From Phoronis ovalis (Eukaryota; Phoronida; Phoronidae): 11,742 bases of DNA. Within the stretch, counting starts at the first letter, position 1; the number at the start of each line of letters is the position of its first letter. The notes under the pieces were generated by a model. That model made no database searches. It was not told where the DNA came from and saw only the letters and a program-made list of their open reading frames with translations. The stretch lies in contig JAOXYB010088607.1 of the NCBI GenBank assembly GCA_028565635.1, positions 10,607 through 22,348 of the forward strand. The letters are read 5' to 3'. Below, piece after piece: positions 1-7,823 of the stretch. The position numbers and the translations under genes are program-made.

Positions 1-374
1 GTTACATACTTTCCCAAGGACTACTATTCACGGCTTAATTATTCACATTTTCTTATTATTTTACTGACCTCTAAACTGGGGCGCAACGTGTCCGTGTATA
101 GATACAATAAGATCAATTCTCGTCGGATCCGCCGGCTCTTGTATATAATACATTAGACTTAACCTTACCTATAGCCAACCCACACGACTCAATTTGCTTT
201 TAAAAACTCATCAATTTTTCTTTTGTAACAACACATTGTCAAATCTCATCAAGTACTTTGTACCCGAATAACATAAATTATTTCAAAAGTAAAAAATGGA
301 GTAATGAGTTATTATTTTTGTTAAGTATGTCACCACTATCTCGCTGTGTTTAATGTGGACTTTATCGCTATTAC

Positions 375-419
375 TAACGGTAATTATATTTGCTTTCCAC
401 TTACGAAGCGCTACCGTTA
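375..419. repeat. 8-bp inverted repeat containing Myb-like sites
   Basis: TAACGGTA (375-382) and TACCGTTA (412-419) are exact reverse complements separated by 29 nt. Each arm contains TAACGG, which resembles the animal Myb recognition element. Eight-base dyads with loops of this size are expected by chance in 11.7 kb, so function is only a possibility. Confidence 0.35.
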
Positions 420-536
420 ATGCTTATAATTAAACAGAAGGATGATCTTCTGAGTACTGGTTAACTTTAATTGCATTGATACTGTTTTATACAGCAAGCT
501 GCAGACATATCATAGCCGGTTGAAAAAATAACTTTT

Positions 537-554
537 ATTCGGTCTGAACCGAAT
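537..554. repeat. 7-bp stem, 4-nt loop inverted repeat
   Basis: ATTCGGT (537-543) and ACCGAAT (548-554) pair perfectly around CTGA. The dyad is compact but not significant on its own at this window length. Confidence 0.35.
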
Positions 555-1140
555 TAAGCTGGATAAAAAATAAATAACTACTCATTTTTAAATTGGTTTG
601 AGAATAAATAAATAACAGATTCATTTGTCCTTAATTACATTATCTTAAAAGGAGAAAAGCTGAAAGCAATAAAAAATGCCTGAAGTATGTTAAAAGTTTT
701 TAATTACTTATAGTTTGTGATTAAGAGCAGCGATAATTAATGCATTTTTGATTGACGTTTATAATTAATTTCAAAGATCAGACAAAGGTTGTAAAACAAG
801 CATTAAAATGGCATAAATTAATTACTGATTTATTGCACAATTAATTTTCTATTTTTGTCCAATAATTGTTTTTCGCGTATAACAAGCTGCTTTATTCGAC
901 CTAGCCCAATGCCAGTTGTACTAAGTGCCCGAAATAATAAAGAGACTGTTCAACGCATGAGAGGATCATCGACTGACATGATCTAAAAAGTAAAATTTTG
1001 TATCTTCACTGTTTTATACTATTCTGTTTATTCTAACCTGATATAATAATAAAAATTATAGACTGACAGCTACTTTACGTTTTGACAGATGAATAAAAAA
1101 TAATTTTGCGGTACAGTTACTTTTATTATTAACCGTAAAT

Positions 1141-2750
1141 CATGCGTTGCAAAAAGTACACTTTGCGTAACGAAACCGTGGGACACCTTGCGGTGATTCT
1201 AAGAATCAATGTTCAGTTTTCCCCAAGTATGTGGCGACCTCTACCATAAAACTAGAAATTAATTTTAACAGAGGTCAGTGTGAGCCTGAACGTGAGATGC
1301 TAATCTAAGAACAGTCTTGAATTTCTTAAACGTTTCTGGAATTTTAAAACGGAAATAAGATTGTGAAATAGAATATATTCAGTGTGTCCTGATTATATAA
1401 AATGAGTTCGTGGGAAGGGATTTTCACGTTTATAAAAAAACTAAGACAAAAGGGCGGACGTCATTAACTATGTACTAAAATGGAACATATGTGGTAGAAA
1501 GAATGTAGCAGTAAATCGTAAAATACGGGAAGCTGGTAAGCATAGATGCGAATTTAGTCAGCACAACGCTCGAAGAGTGCAACGTGAGGCATGGGGATCT
1601 GTTTTTTGATAACTGGAGCCAGTCAAAGCTTCCTGTGCCCTAAACGGAACCTCTGGACGGATCACAGCTCCTAAATTTTATCCCAGTAAACTATTGTACT
1701 GAGACTGCACTTTAAAGTGAACAAGGTACCAATGCAAACATTCTTATGCAAAATACGTTTAGATACATCATTTCAGCCTCTGTTTCTTTGTCGTGAAATT
1801 CAACCCCATAATACACATATGAAAGAGGGAGATTATACCGTAATCCAAGTTAAAAGCCTTAAAGTATCTTGTCAAATACCTACAGAAAATCCCTTTATAA
1901 AACAGATGGTTTACTCTGTGGTTAATTATAGGTTTAAAGATCCATCTTAAATTGCTAGTTTTTCTATTTTATCATTTCTGAAAGACAAATCGTAAAATAA
2001 TAATATACAACGCTATATTTTATTTCTTAAATTTTTGGTAATTACGTTTATATATTGTACTATTTCAGATGAGAAATGTATTTATATTGTAGTTATGTTT
2101 GATATAATTCTCATTATAAATGGTCTATTATATGCTTTATTGGGTATAATTTTTTAGTCAGTGTTTTTTAATGATCAAGTATAAAACTCGGAAAGTATAG
2201 TCATTAAAATTTTGTTAAAACGACAAGTGTATATATATTTTGAAAACAAAGAAAGCTAACAAAATCTGACATTTGTTTTTGTATAGAATTACCATAGAAG
2301 AACATATTCGAGATTTTCACCGCACCTGTAATTTTTAACGTACATTTAGTTATGCTGTTAGGCTTTTGTTTAGCTATTTCACGTGCGGCGTCAAGCTTTA
2401 AAATGTAACGCTATCTTGAATACGATTTTAAAGAAATCTCTTAAGGCATTGTCACAATATCTTTACCAAATGTAATACCATAAATCTTTTAAAAACTATA
2501 ATTTAAATGACGTCCTGTGTTTTTAAAATACTTTTTAAAAGGTGATGTTTTAAAATGCCTTTAAACGGAATAAAGATCAAACGATACTTCAAAATCCCTT
2601 ATTGTACGTACATCTATTCATAAGCTATGAATATAAATATATTAATATTTTAAACTGATAAATAAGTTATGAACATGGAAACTCAACGAGTGCTACTGAA
2701 TAATCATTTTAAAATTTGTATGCATAGTCAAGTAAGTTTTTTTTCCAAAG
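1141..2750. other. Intergenic DNA, no supported gene
   Basis: The 1141-1720 part is slightly richer in G+C and holds a near-perfect odd palindrome (TGATTCT-a-AGAATCA, 1194-1208). An ATG frame at 1142 gives only 35 codons. A 77-codon frame at 1717-1950 opens with GTG and resembles nothing I know. From about 1960 to 2750 the DNA is strongly AT-rich (about 20% G+C in places). A CACGTG box lies at 2390 and CRE-like GACGTC cores lie at 1457 and 2509. Confidence 0.55.
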
Positions 2751-2901
2751 CTCGTACAAAATGTTAACGCATGCTTGAGATATGTCTCTGCATCATACTT
2801 ATAAGGACACATCCCCTAGCTTCACCCGACGTCACGCAGCATGCCCTTGGCTGACGCTCTCCGTTAAAAGGACAATGGACAAGAGAAGTCAGTACAAGTA
2901 A
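2751..2901 (+). other. GC-rich exon-like patch (unproven)
   Basis: G+C is about 49% over 2782-2897, against roughly one third for the window. A run of eight T then CCAAAG (ending about 2750) resembles a 3' splice acceptor. An ATG at 2782 opens a 39-codon frame to TAA at 2899-2901, with an in-frame TGA just upstream at 2776. The end of that frame carries CAA|GTAAGA (cut about 2897/2898), a fair match to an animal 5' splice donor. The peptide has RR and two KR pairs but no motif I recognise. The opposite strand is also open from an ATG (2979 to 2764, 71 codons), so strand is uncertain. This could be a first coding exon, a UTR exon or chance. Confidence 0.2.
2827..2835. promoter_or_regulatory. 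CRE/ATF-like site
   Basis: CGACGTCAC matches the cAMP-response element TGACGTCA at seven of eight positions. The identical 9-mer recurs at 10396-10404. It lies inside the GC-rich patch at 2751-2901. Occupancy cannot be judged from sequence. Confidence 0.2.
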
Positions 2902-3820
2902 GATTCTAAACGTTTCATTAAGCACTCTGTACCCTTTTCTTTTGTGTAAGTTGTACGTTTTATTTTTCTTTTGTTTCATAAATTATTTATATCATTTAAA
3001 TTGGGCTAAGTGTGTGATTACCTTTCAGGTGTAAAATTTGTTTACCGTTTTGTGCAAATTTGTACCAAACACTTTGGAAAATTAGAAATTAAAACTACTA
3101 TTAAACTGGTGTTAACATAATTACACATTCGTATATTTTCTTTTAATTGTTATAGTGGCATACGCAAGCATCTTCCACGTCAGACCACACACATTTTAAT
3201 TCTTTTAGAACAATCATGTACGAGTAGGTACATATGTATAATGACGTATATACGGTATGTGAAAATACATGACGATTCTTAACGTATCGATCGTGCATGA
3301 GAATAAATTTTGAGAAATAGAACATTTTCCTTAGTATATTCCCGAGAAACGACTGTAGTCTGGACCATATCTACATTGTTATCTTTGGATATGAAGCATG
3401 TTCAAGCCTACTGTTAAAGGGCAATTGATTACATTATTATTTAAAAAAAATTTCACTCACAAGTTAATGCATCAAAGATGTCGATACTGTTTTCATTACT
3501 AAATTTATGCCGCTAGATCTCATAGGCGACATATCCCGGTGTCCGAAATACAGAACATTGTTGCGCTTGAGTAATAACGTTGATTTAATAATAATAATTT
3601 TAAAGATTTGAAATTGGTATTAAACCTAGAATACCTAATTTATTTGTAAAGAAAGAAAATACAGGTACCCTGATTTCTATTTTTACCGAAGGAGATTTAT
3701 GGGTATTTCCTGGAAATGTTGACTAATCGTAATTTATGAGACATATCACATAGGAATGAAACCGACGAACGTAATTTGTGTTGCTTTATTTATAATACAC
3801 CATTTAAAATTCTTCCTTAT
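2902..3820. other. AT-rich intergenic DNA, no gene seen
   Basis: A 60-codon minus-strand frame (3143-3325) is short, AT-driven and resembles nothing recognised. A small TAA microsatellite-like run (about four copies) lies near 3586-3599. No RNA gene or mobile element is visible. Confidence 0.55.
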
Positions 3821-3950
3821 TCAGAGTGACTCTCGGCGATCGAGTGGCCTGTTCGGATTCGTTCCCCAGACACTCACAGACTGTTTTATAGTTAACCATC
3901 CGGCATAACTGTATCGGCGTTTTCCCCTTCAGAAGTTAACGGCCCGCTGT
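3821..3950. other. CpG-rich, GC-rich patch
   Basis: By hand count 67 of 130 bases are G or C (about 52%), with ten CpG dinucleotides, about what base composition predicts. The flanks are strongly AT-rich. All frames on both strands contain stops, although the minus strand shows a splice-acceptor-like tract (TTTCTTATACAG) entering the patch and a GTGAGT donor-like site inside it. It may be a short non-coding exon, a regulatory island or part of an old insertion. Confidence 0.3.
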
Positions 3951-4589
3951 ATAAGAAATAAAAGATGATTTTTATTAAAACAAAGCAAAAGGTAGTCTAA
4001 ATAAAAAAGAAAATAGAGAGACAAAAGCAGACATATTAATATTAATATATAAAACGTATTTTTACACATATCATTATTCATAATATTTTAATGAGTAATC
4101 TTTAAGACAGAAAATGTGACAAAAATGTTTTATAAAATGTATAATTGTCGACAAGTTACAACATTAAACACTGTTGCATTTAAATTGCTGTATTTTACCT
4201 ATGTAACACCGAATGATTGAACCAAATGTAGTAAAAATACGGGGGAAGAGATGGAGAGATAATTGCAGGTTTAAATGGTCTGTTAGTACGAAAATGGATA
4301 GTTTCAATATATAAAATCATATCAGATAAATATGTTAACATGACAGCATAATGAAGAATAATGTGCTTATCCTGGGAAAAATCAAAAACCTACACAGAAG
4401 GGACCAAACCCCCATACACTCAGATTGACAACGACAACAATAGAGTGAACAATTTTCTTAATGGATACAATTACCCATGAAATAACTTGTAAAAATGTTT
4501 GTCTCCTGTTTAACAAAACACTAATTCACACAATAACAGTGTCAAAATTAGCTTGTACGACATGACGATAGTCCTTATCGAAATTCCAT
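3951..4589. other. AT-rich intergenic DNA, no gene seen
   Basis: It contains a perfect 16-bp palindrome made only of A and T (4033-4048, ATATTAAT followed by ATTAATAT), which is not meaningful in such AT-rich DNA. No open frame, RNA gene or repeat of note was seen. Confidence 0.55.
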
Positions 4590-4680
4590 TAAGGGCAATT
4601 AGCTCAGTTAGAGGGATTTTTACCAACAGGGAGGTTTCTTTTTATGCCCCCTTTTTGAAGTGGCCGCTGTAAGATTCGTG
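4590..4680 (+). repeat. Possible tRNA-derived SINE relic
   Basis: TAGCTCAGTTAG at 4600-4611 matches the tRNA A-box pattern TRGCNNAGYNGG at all but one position and sits after AAGGGCAAT, like a tRNA 5' end. A weak B-box-like AGATTCG lies at 4672-4678, farther away than in a normal tRNA, and no anticodon or T arm can be folded, so this is not a tRNA gene. The AAGGGCAAT...CTCAGTTA block and the TTTATGCCCCCTTTT block (about 4641-4655) remind me of dispersed repeats in mollusc genomes, from memory only. It is most likely the degraded head of a short interspersed element. Confidence 0.3.
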
Positions 4681-5240
4681 TTTTTGTTAATAGTTGTATA
4701 ATTGGATGTACAAAAAGTTGGCTATTTAGTTTAATAATGTCTTATTAAAATAGCATTAACTTGATATTTTGAATGTTAACATTTATGTCTTTAGTGAATA
4801 TCTCATAAACACATTGTCCAGCCTTAGCCAACCCGCATTTATATCATTCTTCTCACTTTTTTAATTTACCTTTCTTTTTTAATTGGTACCCTGCACTATT
4901 ACATTTTAGGCTCTCTTCTCCCGTTAGATTGCCCTGCCAACCCAATTTAACCATTCTGTCCCTTTATTTTGTTTCTCTATGCAACACTTCGTGTTTTTAG
5001 ATCGATTCACCATTCATGCTCCCTAAAGACTTGTCACTTTACATTTTATAAGAACACATTTTGGACATATGCTTAAAACTAATACATGTCTATAATTATG
5101 AAAATTACTTTGATATCAAAATTTAACTACATCCAATTTTCATCAATTTATACCGGCATCTGTCTTCGCTATAAGAAATATTAATTGAAAAGTTTCTCAA
5201 CTTTCAAGGCACGTAAACGGGAAAGCATGAAGGGAATCAG
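4681..5240. other. Intergenic DNA with a GC-skew reversal and pyrimidine-rich tract
   Basis: In 4681-4800 I count 18 G to 7 C; in 4801-5040 I count 23 G to 67 C, with T 99 and A 51, so about 69% of the plus strand is pyrimidine in the second part. The switch is abrupt near 4800. No gene is seen. The pattern could come from transcription-associated mutation, a purine-rich minus-strand transcript, or an old insertion. Confidence 0.4.
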
Positions 5241-5265
5241 CCAATGAGAAAATGTACTACGTGAC
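5241..5265 (+). promoter_or_regulatory. CCAAT box next to CRE-half-like site
   Basis: CCAAT (5241-5245) is followed 12 nt later by TACGTGAC (5258-5265), a CREB/ATF- or USF-like element. The pairing is common in animal promoters, but no TATA box or transcript start can be placed with confidence, so this is only a candidate. Confidence 0.15.
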
Positions 5266-5979
5266 AGCAAGGGTGGCCTGCATTAGGCGTTAACTCTATT
5301 CTATTTTATTATAATTATTTTCAACCAACGCTATTTTAGCACATTTCACGCCACTATTGGACAAACGACACACTGAACAGCATTTAATACAGTCAGTTTG
5401 ATTATTACTTTACATGGATAACTTTCCCCCAGAGAAGAACAGTTAGATAAGGTGTGGGCTAGCGTCACTGCCTAAGTGCAGATTGTGTCTACTATAATAC
5501 GTAATCAGTTACTTTCACATGCCCAGAACTAAAACACAAAATAGATCACCCATGCGCACTCATCTGATATCGAAACAAATCCCAACACTGCTTTTATACG
5601 ATACAATATAATGTTACAATCGAATTTTTTCTCCTATAGTTCTCATTCTATGCAACGATCTTTCAAAAAGCATAACTAAATCACTTGTCAATGTTACGTA
5701 CGCTGGCCTGGGTAAGAAGTCCCTTCTACGAGTGATTGGACTGGGAAGAACTGGAAACCCGCGCCGTAGGTTTTTTTTTTTAGAATTACTTTCCGAAAAG
5801 AATGCATTATTCTCGTTCGTACATAACTGAATGAAGGAAACATTAGAGTAACCGAAACGGATCCATGCAACCTGAGAAAAGCTAAGAAGTAACAGCAGAC
5901 AAAATATCTCTGGTATTTTTGCAACTTTGGCGACAATCAACTAGCAACAACATGATAACTTCCATTATATTCTCCTTGC
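5266..5979. other. Intergenic DNA; one long chance-level open frame
   Basis: The minus strand is open in one frame for 108 codons (5940 to 5614) and simultaneously in another for 80 codons (5936 to 5694). Both begin at TTG directly after a stop (TAG and TGA), and neither has an early ATG. An 11-A run falls inside them. The N-terminal part of the longer frame is hydrophobic (a LLLLL run), but this composition would give about 0.4 such frames by chance, so I do not call a gene. Confidence 0.45.
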
Positions 5980-6006
5980 AGATGTTATAAAAATGCTATA
6001 ACATCT
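5980..6006. repeat. 10-bp perfect hairpin
   Basis: AGATGTTATA (5980-5989) and TATAACATCT (5997-6006) pair perfectly around a 7-nt loop (5990-5996). It marks the left edge of a more GC-rich region. A 10-bp stem with a short loop is only mildly unexpected in a window this size. Confidence 0.5.
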
Positions 6007-6245
6007 TCAGTACTTAATGTCACACTGCCAAATGCTAATGGTGTCAAAAAGTTTACGGTGCAGATGCAATTGTTGTGTGCTTATCACAAACACGTTAATG
6101 TGTGCCCGGCATGGACGATGATTTGCGTCTAGTAACGGTCCACTGACATCGACATTGTGAACATTTTGCGCTATCGACTATGGAATTAAGCCTCGCGAGT
6201 CCAGCACATAAGACATAATCTGGTAACTACATGTATTCAAGAAAT

Positions 6246-6263
6246 GTGGTTAAAGGTAACCAC
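6246..6263. repeat. 7-bp stem, 4-nt loop inverted repeat
   Basis: GTGGTTA (6246-6252) and TAACCAC (6257-6263) pair around AAGG. One of several compact dyads in the GC-elevated region. Confidence 0.35.
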
Positions 6264-6356
6264 CACGTCTTGTTCGTCTAGACACCATTCAAACCTACTT
6301 TATTGGGTACTGCATCCATCAGCCATTATTGAGGTTTACATTTTCCAATGTGTTTT

Positions 6357-6379
6357 TGATGGCAGCAGGCATGCCATCA
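6357..6379. repeat. 8-bp stem, 7-nt loop inverted repeat
   Basis: TGATGGCA (6357-6364) and TGCCATCA (6372-6379) are exact reverse complements around GCAGGCA. The overlapping GGCATGCC (6368-6375) is itself a perfect 8-bp palindrome, so two alternative dyads share the same bases. Confidence 0.4.
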
Positions 6380-6420
6380 TGGTAACGTAAGAAATGAGAA
6401 CGAGGGTAATTTCCCAATCC

Positions 6421-6435
6421 CCAGACATAGTCTGG
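6421..6435. repeat. 6-bp stem, 3-nt loop inverted repeat
   Basis: CCAGAC (6421-6426) and GTCTGG (6430-6435) pair around ATA. A related sequence, AGACATAATCTGG, occurs about 210 bp upstream near 6211. Confidence 0.3.
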
Positions 6436-7000
6436 TGTAGCATAAACACATGTATGTTAGTCATGTCATATACATATATGGAACATTAGTTTTCACATTG
6501 TTGGTAATGGTACAGTCTTTGTATTTGATTCGTGACATCATGTAAATTTTAGGGTTATTTTCATGTTGGTGAGAAAATGAACATTGCAAACTTACCAAAT
6601 CAACTTGTTTGCAAGTAAGACCACAGGTTATCCGATAGTTAGTGGAGTTTTGTAAACGCTAATTGTAGCTGTGACTGAAAAACATGACAATATGCCAGCG
6701 GGGATGTGCTATGAACCTCTTACACCAAATAAACGTTTCTTCATAGTTTATTCGCAAATAAATTCAACATGTCGCTGAATTGTAGAGTGGGCGTGTCTGC
6801 AAGGCTCATGCGATGGCGAGCATCTCGGTACAGGGATTTAAGATAAAATCACAAGTCTCTACTTCTCGCAATTTCTGCATGTTCTACACATGTGTTAGCT
6901 GTTGCCAAGAAGCAAGCAGGTGAAACATGGAGTCCTTAATTAAGAAACAAACAAGTTAGCGAATGCCAGGTTGTACGCGTGGCATGTCATGCAAAATGTC

Positions 7001-7728
7001 GTAACTCACAATAAACCTTATTTAACTGATCATTAAGTCTCACAAAGTCATTTACTTTGCTTAATTCGTTCACATATTAGTTGACAAAAGATCTAATAGC
7101 CTGAAAACACAAAAAAACAACGCTAGGTGTTATTTCCTTTTATGGTTTTCAGACAGCCGTCAAGAGAGTTTATAAGGTCGAAAGTATGATCTTACTCCAC
7201 GTGGCAAGCGGTTAGTTTACACACCCCGTCGCGTCTTTTATGTTTTAATGACAGGCGGAATACACCCAAAACTTTCCAAATATATACTTTAGACTAATTT
7301 AAGTGCCAAACTAACAAAATACTACTAAAATTTCAGACAAAATCAACTTTTACTGTCACTCCGCGGTAGTAAGAGCAAACAATGTCGTGTAGAAATCCTC
7401 TCATTGCGAGGTTACATATCAATTTTAAAATATGCTCGCCGTCTAAGACCATCTGCCGTATGACGAAAGAACTTTCTGATTAATTGTTCTTTGTTATTTT
7501 CAATTGTTGGTTTTCTTTACATAGGACACAAAGACTTCTTTAGAAAAAGTGTATACTTTATACGATGAACACGAGCTCTTACCGGGCATACATTACATAG
7601 AGAAAAAAAATGACAGCGCGTTGCCAGCGGGTATTGCGGCTCATAGAGACAATAAAGAAAATATCATCTTGATTAGAAGACTAATTAAATTAAAATTTCA
7701 CTTTAAAAAGTAATAAAAATCGCATGGG
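7001..7728. other. Intergenic DNA, no gene seen
   Basis: No open frame or RNA gene is recognised. A CACGTG box lies at 7198-7203 and a CCGCGG palindrome lies near 7362. The phrase CCGTCTAAGACCAT at about 7439 faintly recalls 5S rRNA but the rest does not follow. Confidence 0.5.
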
Positions 7729-7763
7729 AAAAAGAAAAAGTAAAAAAAACACTTTTTCTTTTT
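7729..7763. repeat. 13-bp perfect inverted repeat
   Basis: AAAAAGAAAAAGT (7729-7741) and ACTTTTTCTTTTT (7751-7763) pair perfectly around a 9-nt loop (AAAAAAAAC). This is the longest exact dyad I found with a short loop. Its purine-only/pyrimidine-only low complexity makes it less surprising than its length suggests. Its right arm overlaps a TATA-like sequence on the minus strand. Confidence 0.7.
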
Positions 7764-7823
7764 ATAACGCCCCCTTTTGGCAAAACAAATCTCGCGCTAA
7801 AAATTAATCTATTACGCTATTGG
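7758..7823 (-). promoter_or_regulatory. Promoter-like motif series on minus strand
   Basis: Reading the minus strand 5' to 3' gives CCAAT (7823-7819), TTAGCGCGAG (7800-7791, E2F-like), GGGGGCG (7774-7768, GC-box-like) and TATAAAAAG (7766-7758). The order and spacing (CCAAT 53 nt before TATA) fit an animal core promoter. Downstream on the minus strand only very short ATG frames follow (11 codons or fewer at the first ATG), so any transcript would be non-coding or have a long 5' UTR. Another TATAAAAAG lies just upstream near 7833. Not tested for conservation. Confidence 0.25.

Larger units (their letters stand above)
1..1140. other. AT-rich intergenic DNA, no gene seen
   Basis: No frame stays open long enough to suggest an exon, and no RNA gene is recognised. 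The stretch holds A/T runs and two small dyads listed separately (375-419 and 537-554). The short run aaataaataac appears twice near 570-615, as expected of low-complexity AT-rich DNA. Confidence 0.6.
6007..7000. other. GC-elevated unrecognised region
   Basis: G+C over 6061-6420 is 155 of 360 bases (43%), with 14 CpG, well above the surrounding AT-rich DNA; the rest to about 7000 is intermediate. Six-frame reading by eye gives short frames broken at about the random rate, with no transposase, reverse transcriptase or other motif I can name. Small dyads cluster at 6246-6263, 6357-6379 and 6421-6435. It may be a decayed mobile element, a non-coding RNA gene or a regulatory region. Confidence 0.3.

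Noticed and set aside
1717-1950. 77-codon plus-strand open frame as a gene
   Set aside because: It starts at GTG, has no recognised motif, and its length is expected by chance.
3143-3325. 60-codon minus-strand open frame as a gene
   Set aside because: Short, Tyr/Val/Cys-rich from AT-rich DNA, no motif.
3841-3865. tRNA-like GTTCGGATTC B box in the CpG-rich patch
   Set aside because: No A box at a suitable distance and no cloverleaf can be drawn.
4033-4048. 16-bp perfect palindrome as an origin or binding site
   Set aside because: It is made only of A and T in very AT-rich DNA, where such palindromes are common.
4592-4680. Functional tRNA gene
   Set aside because: Only the A box fits; no anticodon stem, T arm or proper B box can be placed.
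5206-5216. miR-124-like seed (AAGGCAC)
   Set aside because: No complementary arm upstream or downstream to form a precursor hairpin.
6020-6040. miR-34-like string on the minus strand (TGGCAGTGTG)
   Set aside because: Similarity stops after ten bases and no pairing arm exists nearby.
7437-7465. 5S rRNA fragment
   Set aside because: Only a short CCGTCTAAGACCAT-like phrase resembles 5S; the internal control region does not follow.
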